Assembly: GCF_009936235.1 (NCBI RefSeq)
Contig: NZ_AP022314.1
Span: 1,488,001-1,552,000, forward strand
Reading direction: 5' to 3'
From: Mycobacterium xenopi
Lineage (GTDB): Bacteria > Actinomycetota > Actinomycetes > Mycobacteriales > Mycobacteriaceae
Length of the DNA stretch: 64,000 bases
In this document: piece by piece, positions 28,535 to 37,962 of the stretch
Layout: every line of letters starts with the position of its first letter
Numbering within the stretch: position 1 is the stretch's first letter
Notes under the pieces: generated by a model
Seen by the model: the letters and a program-made list of their open reading frames with translations, nothing else
What the model was told of the DNA's origin: nothing
The model's database searches: none
Made by a program: the position numbers and the translations under genes

Positions 28535-30862
28535 GTGACAACATCGGCTCGCCGGGTGAGCGTCCCGCTGTCGGTTGGTGACGTCGCCAAGCGCATCTTT
28601 CTCGGAAAGCCGCTGATCAGCGAACAGCTCAGCACCGAGAGACTATCGAATCCTGTTGCGTTAGGCGCTCTTTCGCCGGATGCGATCTCGTCGACCGCCT
28701 ACGGTCCCGAACAGATCATGATCGAGCTGCTGCCCCATGCGGGGATGGCTGCGTTCGCGTTGTTGCTGCCGATCACCGGTGTCATCCTGTTGATTCTGGT
28801 GCTGGTGGCCGCGTCGTATCGCCAGGTCGTGATGGCTTACACCCGCGCCGGTGGCTCCTACGTGGTCGCGCGGGAGAACTTCGGGCCGCGGGTGGCCCAG
28901 ATCGCAGCCGCCGCACTGTTGATCGACTACGTGGTCACCGTGGCCGTGCAGTCGGCGGCGGGCACGGTGGCGGTGGTGTCGGCGATACCCCCGCTCGGGC
29001 CCTACAGTTTGGAGATCACTGTCGCGGTGGTGCTCGCTATTTGTTATGCCAACCTGCGCGGGCTACGGGAAGCGGGCCTGCCGTTCGCGGTGTCAACGTA
29101 CTCCTTCGTCATCATGATCGCGCTGACGATCGTGACCGGGATTATCCGCGAAGTCTTCTGGGGCTTACCGACCTACGATCCGCAACATATTCCTGGCGCG
29201 GTGCCGGTCCACCAGGGCAGCGGGCTGGTGATGGGCGCGACGATTCTGGTGCTGTTGCGCGCGTTCGCCAACGGCGGTTCGTCGCTGACCGGTGTGGAGG
29301 CGATTTCCAACACCGTCAACGTCTTTCGGAAGCCGCAGGGCCGCAACGCGCGTCGTGTCCTGACCGCGATGGCCTGCATCCTCGGGTTCCTGCTGGCCGG
29401 TGTCGCCTACCTGACGCACGTCACCCACGCCACTCCGTACGTCGACGAATATCCGTCGATGCTTTCCGAGGTGGCCCGAGCCGTCTTCGGTCACGGTCTC
29501 ATCGGCAATGTGTTGTATTTCCTAGTTCAGGCGTCAACCGCCGCAATCCTATTCACCGGCGCCAATACCAGCTTCAACGGTTTTCCCGCGTTGGCGAGTT
29601 TCGTTGCCGAGGACCGCTTTTTGCCGCGGCAGCTGACCAAACGCGGCCACCGCTTGGTGTTCTCCAACGGCATCATCACACTTACGGCGCTGTCGGTGGC
29701 ATTGCTGGTGGTGACCGGCGGTTCGGTCAACGCGCTCGTGCCGTTTTACGCGATCGGTGTGTTCACCGGATTTGCCATGGCCGGTTACGGGATGACCAAA
29801 CACCATCTGAGGCACCGCGAACCCGGCTGGCGGCACAAGCTGGCAATCAACCTCTCCGCGGGGATCTTGTCGACGATCATCGTCGGCATTTTTGCCGTCG
29901 CGAAGTTCACCGAAGGCGCCTGGCTGGTGGTCGTCGTCTTCCCGTTACTGGTGTTGGTGTTGGTACGGCTCAACATGGAATACCGTGCTGAGGCCGCCAT
30001 TCTCGAGATGTTCCGCACCGACCGCCCCGAATTGGTCAAGTATGCCCGACATCGGGTGTTCGTCTTCGTGAGCTCGGTGGACCTTGCTGTGCTTGAGGCA
30101 CTGCGGTACGGCAAGGGATTGCACGCCGACGAGTTGATCGCAGTGCATTTCATGGTCGACGCTTCGTATGCGGCGCAGCTGCGCAAGCGTTGGGACCTGT
30201 TCGATCTCGACACCCGTCTGCGGGTAGTGGACTGTCCGGATCGCCAGCTTAATCGGGCCGCGCAAGCGCTGGTCCTGCGGGCATTGAGCGAACATCCCGA
30301 CACCAATGTCACGGTGCTCTTGCCGCGTCGGACGTATGCGCCGCTGCTGGGCCGGTTGCTGCACGATCGCACTGCCGACAAGATCGCCCGCGCTGTGAGC
30401 CGGATCCCGGACGCTGCGGCGACGATCGTGCCGTACGACGTCCAGTCGCGGATCGCCGAAGCGTTCCCGGATCTGTTCGAACAGCGGATCGCGCGAGTAC
30501 TCGACCAAGTCGAGGCATGGGTCTCGAAGGGCGAACAACAGACTGTCGAAGAATACGAACACCCGGAACGGCCCCCGACGGTGATTCCGGTGCAGGCGCT
30601 CATACCAGGGCAACGTGCCACCATCGAAGGGCGGGTCAGTCAGGTCGAGGACATCACCAAACGTCGAAAGACGTTCCGGTGGATCGTCGTTGGCGATGAC
30701 AGCGGGGACATCCGCGTCGTCTTTCATCCCGGGCGGGGCGACGATATCCAGCCTGGCCAGGTGCTGCGGCTCACCGGAAAGGTGCGCCAAAGCGGTACCG
30801 GGCCCATGTCGATGGTCGACCCCGTGTATCGAATCATGGAGCGATCCGAGGAAACGGCGTAG
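28535..30862 (+). CDS. KimA-like APC potassium transporter with C-terminal OB-fold domain
   Basis: The 775-residue protein has about twelve membrane helices in residues 60-470 (opening ALSPDAISSTAYGPEQIM, as in YdaO/KimA-type carriers), then a cytoplasmic region near 490-640 resembling the universal-stress-like domain of KimA, and a final OB-fold near 680-760 (GQRATIEGRVSQVEDITKRR with VVGDDSGDIRVVFHP). The family imports potassium and is inhibited by cyclic di-AMP in Bacillus. In M. tuberculosis a similar permease (Rv2690c) and a separate OB-fold gene lie in the ceoB/ceoC cluster; here the two appear fused. It follows the AidB-like gene by 36 bp, leaving no room for a ydaO riboswitch. Confidence 0.8.
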   Translation: MTTSARRVSVPLSVGDVAKRIFLGKPLISEQLSTERLSNPVALGALSPDAISSTAYGPEQIMIELLPHAGMAAFALLLPITGVILLILVLVAASYRQVVMAYTRAGGSYVVARENFGPRVAQIAAAALLIDYVVTVAVQSAAGTVAVVSAIPPLGPYSLEITVAVVLAICYANLRGLREAGLPFAVSTYSFVIMIALTIVTGIIREVFWGLPTYDPQHIPGAVPVHQGSGLVMGATILVLLRAFANGGSSLTGVEAISNTVNVFRKPQGRNARRVLTAMACILGFLLAGVAYLTHVTHATPYVDEYPSMLSEVARAVFGHGLIGNVLYFLVQASTAAILFTGANTSFNGFPALASFVAEDRFLPRQLTKRGHRLVFSNGIITLTALSVALLVVTGGSVNALVPFYAIGVFTGFAMAGYGMTKHHLRHREPGWRHKLAINLSAGILSTIIVGIFAVAKFTEGAWLVVVVFPLLVLVLVRLNMEYRAEAAILEMFRTDRPELVKYARHRVFVFVSSVDLAVLEALRYGKGLHADELIAVHFMVDASYAAQLRKRWDLFDLDTRLRVVDCPDRQLNRAAQALVLRALSEHPDTNVTVLLPRRTYAPLLGRLLHDRTADKIARAVSRIPDAAATIVPYDVQSRIAEAFPDLFEQRIARVLDQVEAWVSKGEQQTVEEYEHPERPPTVIPVQALIPGQRATIEGRVSQVEDITKRRKTFRWIVVGDDSGDIRVVFHPGRGDDIQPGQVLRLTGKVRQSGTGPMSMVDPVYRIMERSEETA

Positions 30863-30933
30863 CCAGCCGGCGTGGGCGCTGACGCCGGATCGCACCAACC
30901 GGCGCGCGGGTCGACGAACAGCTTGACGGCCGA

Positions 30934-31374
30934 TTAGTCGCGCGGCCGCAGCCCGTCGAGCAAAACGTCGACCACCTGCTCGGGCAGGTCCTCGGTCAGC
31001 GGCTCGCCGGTCAGGAGCGTGCGCATATGCAACGGCGCCACTAACAGCTCGAGCACGAGTCGGGCATCCGTGCCTGCAGGCAATTCCCCCCGCTCGATCG
31101 TCCGGTCGACCACCACACGCACGGTGGCCACCCGCGAGCCGAAAAACTCGGCACTCGCCCGGGCGAGGGCTTCGTCCTCGACCGTCAGCGCTGTCATCCG
31201 CACCAACGCACGGCCCAGCGGTAGCGACAGATACCTGCTTACCAAGCGGGCCAGCTCGATGAGGTCGCCGCGCAGCGAACCGGTGTCGGGTACCGGGATC
31301 TCGGCAGCACTGCGATCCAGTAATGCGTCGATGATCAGGTCTTGCCGGGTGCGCCATCGCCGGTAAACCGAGAT
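30934..31374 (-). pseudogene. TetR-family regulator lacking its N-terminal DNA-binding region
   Basis: From 31374 leftward the frame carries the end of a TetR helix-turn-helix (SVYRRWRTRQDLIIDALLD) and a full ligand domain to TAG-type closure at 30934 (LLDGLRPRD). The preceding 30-40 residues with the recognition helix start are gone. The frame stays open upstream to 31773 but its residues there are antisense to the hydrolase relic. The loss meets the truncated end of the divergent hydrolase relic, so one deletion removed both 5' ends. Confidence 0.72.
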
Positions 31375-31381
31375 CTCATGT

Positions 31382-31863
31382 GTGGACGACGTCACGGCGG
31401 TGGGCATCTCGCTGGGCGGCGGGCTGGTGATCTGGCGGTACCGGTGATTCGTGCGCTGCTTAGCATGTGCGCCCGCTGGGTCATCAACACCGCGGCCGGT
31501 CTCACGGCGGCGTGCCGGCCCGTCATGCGGTGGGGGCTTTGGCAGGGCATACACATCACCGGCACCGACTCGCCCTACGACTTCCTCGTGGCGACCCGGA
31601 CGGTGACGACCCGAACCGTCTCCAAGCACGTGACCGCCGACGTGCTGCTCATCGCCGGGGCCGACGACCATTACGTTCGTCTGCGCCAGTCGCATCGCCA
31701 GGCACGCGACCTCAGCGCGGCTCGCTCGGTGACCACGCGGGTGTTCACCGCGGCCGAGCAAGCGAGCAACCACTGCCAGGTGGGCAACAGCGGCGCCTGT
31801 ATCCGCACCATCTTGTCCTGGATCGACACCATTACCCCGTCGGCCGATCCGCTCCCCGTCTAG
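31382..31863 (+). pseudogene. Alpha/beta-hydrolase relic, 5' truncated and frameshifted
   Basis: It begins abruptly with VDDVTAVGISLGGGLVI, which contains a GxSxG nucleophile elbow, in one frame (closing at 31447). It resumes in another frame with ARWVINTAAGLTAACRP, then ADVLLIAGADDHYVRL, which carries an acid-loop Asp, and an end NHCQVGNSGACIRTILSWID, where the catalytic His would be. The N-terminal lid and oxyanion region are missing. It is head-to-head with the truncated TetR gene. Confidence 0.7.
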
Positions 31864-31959
31864 GTCGGTAACCCCGCCGTTTCCTATCCGGCCGCCAGAT
31901 GGTTAGATGCCTCAACCATCGGTTGCTTTGGCTCACGGCGCGGTCGATGGGAGTGACAG

Positions 31960-33279
31960 ATGTGGAACCGAGTGGCAGCGGTGGCGGGTTCGTTGGCGGG
32001 ACTGCTGTTCACCGCCAACGGATACCGTCCGCTAGGCAAGCGCGGCTATCCCTCGCTAGGCGCATTCGCCTATGGCGTGTTCGCCACCGAACTGCCACTG
32101 CAGATGCTCGGCGCTCATCTGGCGATGATCGCTGCGGTGTCGCGGCGGTTGTCGCGACAGGTGCGGTGGTTCAGTTGGGCAGTCTCGGCCATCTCCTGGC
32201 TGGGCTTGGTGGGGTTACATCGCATGGGTCGGCGCGCCAACGCGCCGCTGACGGCGGCGCTCGACGAAGGGTTGGGCAGCGAGCGTCGCACCGAGTCTGC
32301 CGATCTGTGGAAGCGGCCCGCGGGCGCAGGCACCGCCAAAACGGCCGGTGTCATCCGAATGTTGCGGGTCTATCGCGATTATGCGCGCGATATCGACATC
32401 AGTTACGGCCCTTACGGTTCCCGGAATCATCTCGACATCTGGCGACGCCCCGATCTAGACCGTGACGGGCGGGCCCCGGTGCTGCTGCAGGTGCCCGGCG
32501 GTGCCTGGATGGTGGGTGGCAAACGCCACCAGGCCTATCCGTTGATGAGCCATCTCGTCGAACTGGGCTGGGTGTGTGTTGCGATCAACTATCGGCTGAG
32601 CCCTCGCTCGACGTGGCCCGACCACATCGTCGATGTCAAGCGTGCGCTGGCGTGGACCAAGGCGCACATCGCCGAGTACGGCGGCGACCCGGACTGGATC
32701 GCGATCACCGGCGGCTCCGCGGGCGGTCACCTGTCGGCGTTGGCCGCGCTCACGGCGAACAACCCCCAGTTCCAACCGGGTTTCGAAGACGCTGACACCA
32801 GCGTGCGGGCGGCAGTGCCGTTCTATGGGGTCTACGACTTCACCCGCACGGACGAGTCGATCCACCCCCAGATGGCGCCCATGCTGGGCAAGTACGTGTT
32901 CAAGCTGAGCCGAGCCGAAACCTTGGCGGCGTTCCGCGACGCCTCACCGATCACGCACATTTCCCCTGATGCGCCACCATTTTTCGTGCTGCACGGCCGC
33001 AACGATACGTTGATCCCCGTCGAACAAGCGCGCCGCTTCACAGCGCGACTGCGTGACGTGAGCCGTCAACCCGTCGTCTACGCCGAGTTGCCGTTCGCGC
33101 AGCACGCCTTCGACATCTTCGGCTCCGCGCGCGCCGCCCACGCGGCCGTAGCCGTCGAGCAGTTCCTCGCCGAGATCTACGTGCGCTCTGCCGCCCGCAG
33201 GCTCAGCGAAAACAGCAGACGCACATCGGGATTCGCCAGCGATGTTGACAGCAGCCGTTCGATGCGCCGAACCCGGTAG
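31960..33279 (+). CDS. Lip-family carboxylesterase (alpha/beta hydrolase)
   Basis: The 439-residue enzyme has two N-terminal membrane-like segments and a hormone-sensitive-lipase-type core: oxyanion motif VPGGAWMVGG, nucleophile elbow GGSAGGHLSALA, acid region FVLHGRNDTLIPVEQ, and catalytic His in FAQHAFDIFGS. It resembles mycobacterial LipC/LipO-type esterases. The last 34 codons lie antisense to the helix-turn-helix end of the PucR-type gene (overlap 33177-33279) and read as low-quality Ser/Arg sequence, so the ancestral stop was probably nearer 33180. Confidence 0.85.
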   Translation: MWNRVAAVAGSLAGLLFTANGYRPLGKRGYPSLGAFAYGVFATELPLQMLGAHLAMIAAVSRRLSRQVRWFSWAVSAISWLGLVGLHRMGRRANAPLTAALDEGLGSERRTESADLWKRPAGAGTAKTAGVIRMLRVYRDYARDIDISYGPYGSRNHLDIWRRPDLDRDGRAPVLLQVPGGAWMVGGKRHQAYPLMSHLVELGWVCVAINYRLSPRSTWPDHIVDVKRALAWTKAHIAEYGGDPDWIAITGGSAGGHLSALAALTANNPQFQPGFEDADTSVRAAVPFYGVYDFTRTDESIHPQMAPMLGKYVFKLSRAETLAAFRDASPITHISPDAPPFFVLHGRNDTLIPVEQARRFTARLRDVSRQPVVYAELPFAQHAFDIFGSARAAHAAVAVEQFLAEIYVRSAARRLSENSRRTSGFASDVDSSRSMRRTR

Positions 33280-34766
33280 CGCACCGTGTTGGGATGCACG
33301 TTCAACCACTGCGCCGCGGCTCCGACGTCGCCGAAGCTATCCAGGTAAGCCTGCAACGTTCGGGCCAGCACCGCATCGCGCGCGCACAGGTCACGCACCC
33401 GCGGGTCGATGAGGCGCTCGTCGGCGCCGACCAGCCTCACGATCTCGTCGAGCAACACGGCAGTGCGGGCCTCGGCCAGCGACGTCACCTGAGCGATCGA
33501 CAGTGGATGGCGCTCGGCGGTGTCGAGTACCCGGTCGACCTCCGTCCGCGCCGCCGCGGCGCCCGCCAATCCCGCGACCGGTGTGGCGACAACTGCCCGC
33601 AACTCGAGGCCCATCTCGTTGCGCAGCGCGTTGATCGTGCCGCGAATCCACGAGGTGACCAATGCCGGCTTTGCCCCGTGCGGAAACAGCACATAGCATC
33701 GCGACCCTTTGGATGCCACTTGGGCGTCAGGACGAAAGGCGCTGGCGCTCAAACCCACAACATCGTGTAGTCGGCCACGGTGACCAGTCGCTTGAAAGCC
33801 GATCAGCCCGACACTTCCGTCGGCGGCGATCCCAAGCTCGCGGGCGATGTCGCCGATCTCGAGCGTGCCGCGCTCGGCCAGGCCCAGCAGCTGCTGCACC
33901 CGCAGCGCGGGTGTGGGCGGACGGGTGGCCAGCCGTGACATGATGCGGGCGGCCAGCACCGCGGCGCCGCGCAGCACCTCTTCGGCGTCGTCGGCCAGCG
34001 GCTGTGAACCTTGTTGCACCCAGATGGTGCCCGCGAAAACCGGCGCCCGGCGGGCATCTTCCGAGCGCTGATGAATACCGATAGCCAGTCGCGGACGCAA
34101 GCCCAGCTCCGGACGTTCGGCGACGCGCACCACCTCGCCGCGTGAGCGCAGCGCGTCGAAGATGCCCCATCGGCTGATCCACTCCAGATGCTCGGGCGGG
34201 CCGGCGCGGCCGAGGATCGACAGCCGCCGCAACTCGTCGGCCTCGTCGTTGGACGCCGAGTAGGCCAGCACGTGCGACTGCTCGTCTTCGATGCTGACCA
34301 TGCCGTGGACGCGGTCGGCGATCGCCTGCGCCAACCCGAACAGGTCGGTGCCCGAGTCCGACAGCGGGTCGCTGCGGTCGCCGTGATGTTCGAAGACGTG
34401 GTTGACCAGCCGGTACAGCCGCTCCCAGCGGGCCCGCGGCTCGACGGCCACGACCGCGATGCCGGCGGCGACCGCGCGCGCCACCAGTGTGGCTGAGGGT
34501 TCCTTGACGAAGATGGCTGCCGGCGCGGCAGGCCCGGTTGTCTGCCGCTCGATCCATTCCAGCGCCTGCTCATCGCTGACGCCGAGCAGGAAGAAGACGT
34601 CGGCGGCGTCGGCACCCGTCGAAAGACCAAGCCGCACATCGTCGGCGTCGATCAGCGCCGCCGAAGCCACCGGCAGGTCCAGGCCGCGCGGTGCGTCGAC
34701 CAGGCTCACCATCGTGGCGTCCAGCGCGAGCAGCAGCTGGCCCAGCCCGACACCAGCAACCCGCAT
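33177..34766 (-). CDS. PucR-family regulator of proline catabolism (PruC/Rv1186c type)
   Basis: The 529-residue activator has an N-terminal PucR domain, a GAF-like middle, and a C-terminal PucR helix-turn-helix (WLNVHPNTVRYRVRRIERLL) near residues 486-505. In mycobacteria this protein (Rv1186c, called PruC) controls the neighbouring proline dehydrogenase and pyrroline-5-carboxylate dehydrogenase genes. It is divergent from rocA with 83 bp between. ATG 34766 gives Met-Arg-Val-Ala-Gly. Confidence 0.87.
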   Translation of the reverse strand: MRVAGVGLGQLLLALDATMVSLVDAPRGLDLPVASAALIDADDVRLGLSTGADAADVFFLLGVSDEQALEWIERQTTGPAAPAAIFVKEPSATLVARAVAAGIAVVAVEPRARWERLYRLVNHVFEHHGDRSDPLSDSGTDLFGLAQAIADRVHGMVSIEDEQSHVLAYSASNDEADELRRLSILGRAGPPEHLEWISRWGIFDALRSRGEVVRVAERPELGLRPRLAIGIHQRSEDARRAPVFAGTIWVQQGSQPLADDAEEVLRGAAVLAARIMSRLATRPPTPALRVQQLLGLAERGTLEIGDIARELGIAADGSVGLIGFQATGHRGRLHDVVGLSASAFRPDAQVASKGSRCYVLFPHGAKPALVTSWIRGTINALRNEMGLELRAVVATPVAGLAGAAAARTEVDRVLDTAERHPLSIAQVTSLAEARTAVLLDEIVRLVGADERLIDPRVRDLCARDAVLARTLQAYLDSFGDVGAAAQWLNVHPNTVRYRVRRIERLLSTSLANPDVRLLFSLSLRAAERT

Positions 34767-34849
34767 GTTGTCCGATCCTACTAGTAACTGCTGGAGATCT
34801 TGTTCGATCAGCCAAGCGGTTGCGTCACGCCGAGGGGCATCCTGGCGGC

Positions 34850-36481
34850 ATGGACGCCATCACCGATGTGCCCGTCCCGGCCAATGAGCCGGTACACGAC
34901 TACACCCCCGATTCCCCCGAACGGGCCCGGTTGTGCGCCGCGCTGGGCGCGCTCGCCGATCACCCGATCGACCTGCCACACGTCATCGCCGGTACCCACC
35001 GGATGGGTGACGGTGAGCGCATCGACGTCGTGCAGCCGCACCGGCACGCCGCCACGCTGGGCACGCTCACCAACGCCACCCACACCGATGCCGCGGCCGC
35101 GGTCGAAGCGGCGATGGCAGCCAAGAACAGCTGGGCGGCAACACCTTTCGACGAGCGCGCCGCGGTCTTTCTGCGCGCCGCTGACATGCTGGCCGGGCCG
35201 TGGCGGGAAAAGATCGCCGCCGCAACCATGCTCGGACAGTCCAAAACCGCATACCAGGCCGAGATCGACGCCCCCTGCGAGCTGATCGACTTCTGGCGAT
35301 TCAACGTCGCATTCGCTCGCCAAATCCTGGCCCAGCAGCCATTGAGCGCACCGGGCGAGTGGAACCGGATGGACTATCGCCCGCTGGAGGGTTTCGTCTA
35401 CGCGATTACTCCATTCAATTTCTCCTCGATCGCCGGCAACCTGCCGACGGCGCCAGCACTGATGGGCAACACCGTGGTATGGAAGCCGTCGATCACCCAA
35501 ACTCTGGCGGCCTATCTGACCATGCAGCTGCTGGAGGCCGCCGGGTTGCCGCCGGGCGTGATCAACCTGGTGACCGGCGACGGCTACGCGGTTTCCGATG
35601 TGGCACTGACCGATCCGCGCCTGGCGGGTATCCACTTCACCGGTTCGACGGCCACCTTCCAGCACTTGTGGCGAGAAGTAGGCGCCAACATCGAGCGCTA
35701 CAACAGCTACCCGAGGCTGGTCGGGGAGACCGGGGGCAAGGACTTCGTTCTTGCGCACGCGTCGGCGCAACCGGACGTGCTGCGCACCGCGCTGATCCGC
35801 GGCGCGTTCGATTACCAGGGTCAGAAGTGTTCTGCGGCGTCGCGCGCGTTCATCGCCCGTTCGGTGTGGCAGAAGATGGGCGACGACTTCCTGGCCGCCA
35901 CCGCAGAATTGCGGTACGGCGACGTCACAGATTTGTCTAACTACGGTGGTGCGCTGATCGATCGGCGCGCATTTACCAAAAACGTCAATGCCATTGAACG
36001 GGCGAAGAGCGCAGCGGGTGTCACCATCGCGGTCGGCGGTGAATACGACGACAGTGAGGGCTATTTCGTGCGGCCCACGGTGCTGCTGGGCGACGACCCG
36101 ACCGACGAGGCATTCGCGATTGAGTACTTCGGGCCGATCCTGGCGGTGCACGTCTATCCCGACGATGACTACCAGCGGATCCTCAAGGTCATCGACACCG
36201 GCTCGCGCTACGCCTTGACCGGCGCGGTGATCGCCGACGACCGTGACGCGGTGGTGGCGGCGCAGCAGCGGCTGCGGTTCGCGGCCGGAAACTTCTACAT
36301 CAACGACAAGCCGACCGCGGCGGTGGTGGGCCGCCAGCCGTTCGGTGGGTCGCGAGGCTCGGGCACCAACGACAAAGCGGGGTCGCCGCTGAATCTGTTG
36401 CGATGGACGTCGGCACGCTCGATCAAGGAGACGTTCGTCCCGGCCACCGATCACCGGTATCCACACATGGCGGCCCGGTGA
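34850..36481 (+). CDS. rocA: 1-pyrroline-5-carboxylate dehydrogenase
   Basis: The 543-residue enzyme oxidises glutamate semialdehyde to glutamate, the second step of proline breakdown. It has the aldehyde dehydrogenase Glu block (LVGETGGKDFVLAH), the catalytic Cys in YQGQKCSAASRAFI, and the cofactor loop TGSTATFQHLWREVG. ATG 34850 starts Met-Asp-Ala-Ile-Thr-Asp. The stop codon TGA at 36479-36481 overlaps an ATG that opens the tandem repeat array separating it from putA. Confidence 0.95.
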   Translation: MDAITDVPVPANEPVHDYTPDSPERARLCAALGALADHPIDLPHVIAGTHRMGDGERIDVVQPHRHAATLGTLTNATHTDAAAAVEAAMAAKNSWAATPFDERAAVFLRAADMLAGPWREKIAAATMLGQSKTAYQAEIDAPCELIDFWRFNVAFARQILAQQPLSAPGEWNRMDYRPLEGFVYAITPFNFSSIAGNLPTAPALMGNTVVWKPSITQTLAAYLTMQLLEAAGLPPGVINLVTGDGYAVSDVALTDPRLAGIHFTGSTATFQHLWREVGANIERYNSYPRLVGETGGKDFVLAHASAQPDVLRTALIRGAFDYQGQKCSAASRAFIARSVWQKMGDDFLAATAELRYGDVTDLSNYGGALIDRRAFTKNVNAIERAKSAAGVTIAVGGEYDDSEGYFVRPTVLLGDDPTDEAFAIEYFGPILAVHVYPDDDYQRILKVIDTGSRYALTGAVIADDRDAVVAAQQRLRFAAGNFYINDKPTAAVVGRQPFGGSRGSGTNDKAGSPLNLLRWTSARSIKETFVPATDHRYPHMAAR

Positions 36482-36490
36482 TGCCGGGGC

Positions 36491-36752
36491 GATCGCAAGA
36501 GCGGCGAAGCCGGTCGCGGCGGGTCGCCCCGATCAAACGGTGGCGATCGCAAGAGCGGCGAAGCCGGTCGCGGCGGGTCGCCCCGATCAAACGGTGGCGA
36601 TCGCAAGAGCGGCGAAGCCGGTCGCGGCGGGTCGCCCCGATCAAACGGTGGCGATCGCAAGAGCGGCGAAGCCGGTCGCGGCGGGTCGCCCCGATCAAAC
36701 GGTGGCGATCGCAAGAGCGGCGAAGCCGCCGCGGCGGGTCGCCCCGATCAGG
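36491..36752 (+). repeat. 54-bp tandem repeat array (about five copies), MIRU-like, between rocA and putA
   Basis: Copies begin at 36491, 36545, 36599, 36653 and 36707, each opening GATCGCAAGAGCGGCGAAGC. The first four look identical; the fifth lacks three bases and diverges after 36745. Fifty-four is divisible by three, and all plus-strand frames are open through the array. The rocA stop TGA overlaps an ATG at 36481 that opens one frame through the repeats, and each copy supplies a GTG in the putA frame (36540, 36594, 36648, 36702). This overlapping start/stop layout recalls mycobacterial interspersed repetitive units. Copy number is likely variable between strains. Confidence 0.92.
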
Positions 36753-37717
36753 CCGGGCGTTTTCGCCACGGCGGTGCGCCCGGCGATCTTGGCAGCCAGT
36801 CGTTCCGACTGGCTGCGTCGCACCGCCGAGCGGATGCCGGTGACACGCAAGGTGGTGCACCGGTTTGTGCCCGGAGAGACAATGGGCAGTGTTCTGGAAA
36901 GCATTGTCGCACTTCGTGACTCAAGTCGCTACGTCAGCGTCAACTACCTGGGTGAGGACGTTGCCGACGCCGACGACGCCGCCGCGACCACCCAGACCTA
37001 TCTGTGCCTGCTCGACGCGCTGGGCGGCGGCCCGATGTCGCTGGCGACGGTGTGCGGCCGCTCGAGGTGTCGGTGAAACTTTCCGCGCTCGGCCAAGCGC
37101 TGGATCGTGACGGCGAAAAAATCGCGTTGGAGAACGCCCACACTATTTGTGAGCGCGCCCAACAGGCCGGGATCTGGGTGACGGTGGATGCCGAGGACCA
37201 CACCACCACCGACTCCACGTTGTCGACAGTGCGCGATTTGCGGGTTGATTTTCCTTGGCTTGGGGTGGTTTTGCAAGCTTACCTGCGACGCACGTTGAGC
37301 GACTGTCAGCAGTTCGCGGCCGAGGGTGCGCGAGTGCGGTTGTGCAAGGGCGCCTACGACGAACCGGCGTCGGTGGCCTACCGCGACCGGCCCGCGGTCA
37401 CCGACTCGTACCTGCGCTGCCTTCGGGTGCTGATGGCCGGCTCGGGCTACCCGATGGTGGCTACCCACGATCCCGCTGTCATCGCTGCGGTACCAAAGCT
37501 AGCTCGCGAAACAGGCCGCATCGCAAATAGTTTTGAATACCAGATGCTCTATGGTATCCGCGACGCCGAACAGCGGCGGCTAGTCGACGCCGGCAGCCAG
37601 GTGCGGGTGTACGTGCCGTACGGCACGCAGTGGTACGGCTATCTGGTGCGTCGGCTAGCCGAGCGGCCCGCGAATTTGATGTTCTTCCTTCGGGCGCTGG
37701 CGGAGCGGCGGGGCTGA
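36702..37717 (+). pseudogene. putA: Proline dehydrogenase PutA, single frameshift in this sequence
   Basis: The FAD-dependent enzyme oxidises proline to pyrroline-5-carboxylate. Recognisable sequence starts near 36760 (VRPAILAASRSDWLRRTAER) and includes SSRYVSVNYLGEDVADADD. The frame breaks at 37031-37036, where one G after CCC restores GGPDVAGDGVRPLEVS, then runs on with VTVDAEDHTTTDSTLS, RVRLCKGAYDEPASVAYRD and VPYGTQWYGYLVRRLAERP to TGA 37717. The start is uncertain: the GTG at 36702 in the last repeat copy is given, but earlier repeat copies offer in-frame GTG codons too, so the array could extend the N-terminus by 18 residues per copy. Confidence 0.85.
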
Positions 37718-37734
37718 CTCCCGCGCCGGCGGGT

Positions 37735-37959
37735 TCACCGGGATGATCGCCTTGGCCGGGAACGCTCTTCGGTGAACCCACGCACCACGTGGGCGCGCAC
37801 GAACTCCATGACTGCTTTGGGATCGTCCATGTCCAGTGTCGATGGCGGTGTACTGAACAGGGAGGCGCAGGCTTCGACGATCGCGGCCTTGTCGCGGAAG
37901 TACTCGTAGACAGTGCTGCGGGAAACCTCGGCCGCCCGGGCGATATCGACGATCGTCAC
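37735..37959 (-). pseudogene. TetR-family regulator fragment
   Basis: From about 37959 leftward: VTIVDIARAAEVSRSTVYEYFRD, a clear TetR helix-turn-helix, then a short part of the ligand domain to a stop at 37735, about 75 codons in all. The first 15-20 residues and most of the C-terminal domain are missing. Its cut 5' end touches that of the divergent CoA-transferase relic, repeating the pattern at 31.37 kb. Confidence 0.7.
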
Positions 37960-37962
37960 GAT

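Noticed and set aside
34808..36466. A 552-codon open frame on the minus strand opposite rocA
   Set aside because: It is antisense to a clear aldehyde dehydrogenase and shows no domain; long antisense frames are normal in high-GC DNA.
36491..36752. Tandem repeats considered as a CRISPR array
   Set aside because: The 54-bp units are directly adjacent with no unique spacers, and no cas gene is present.
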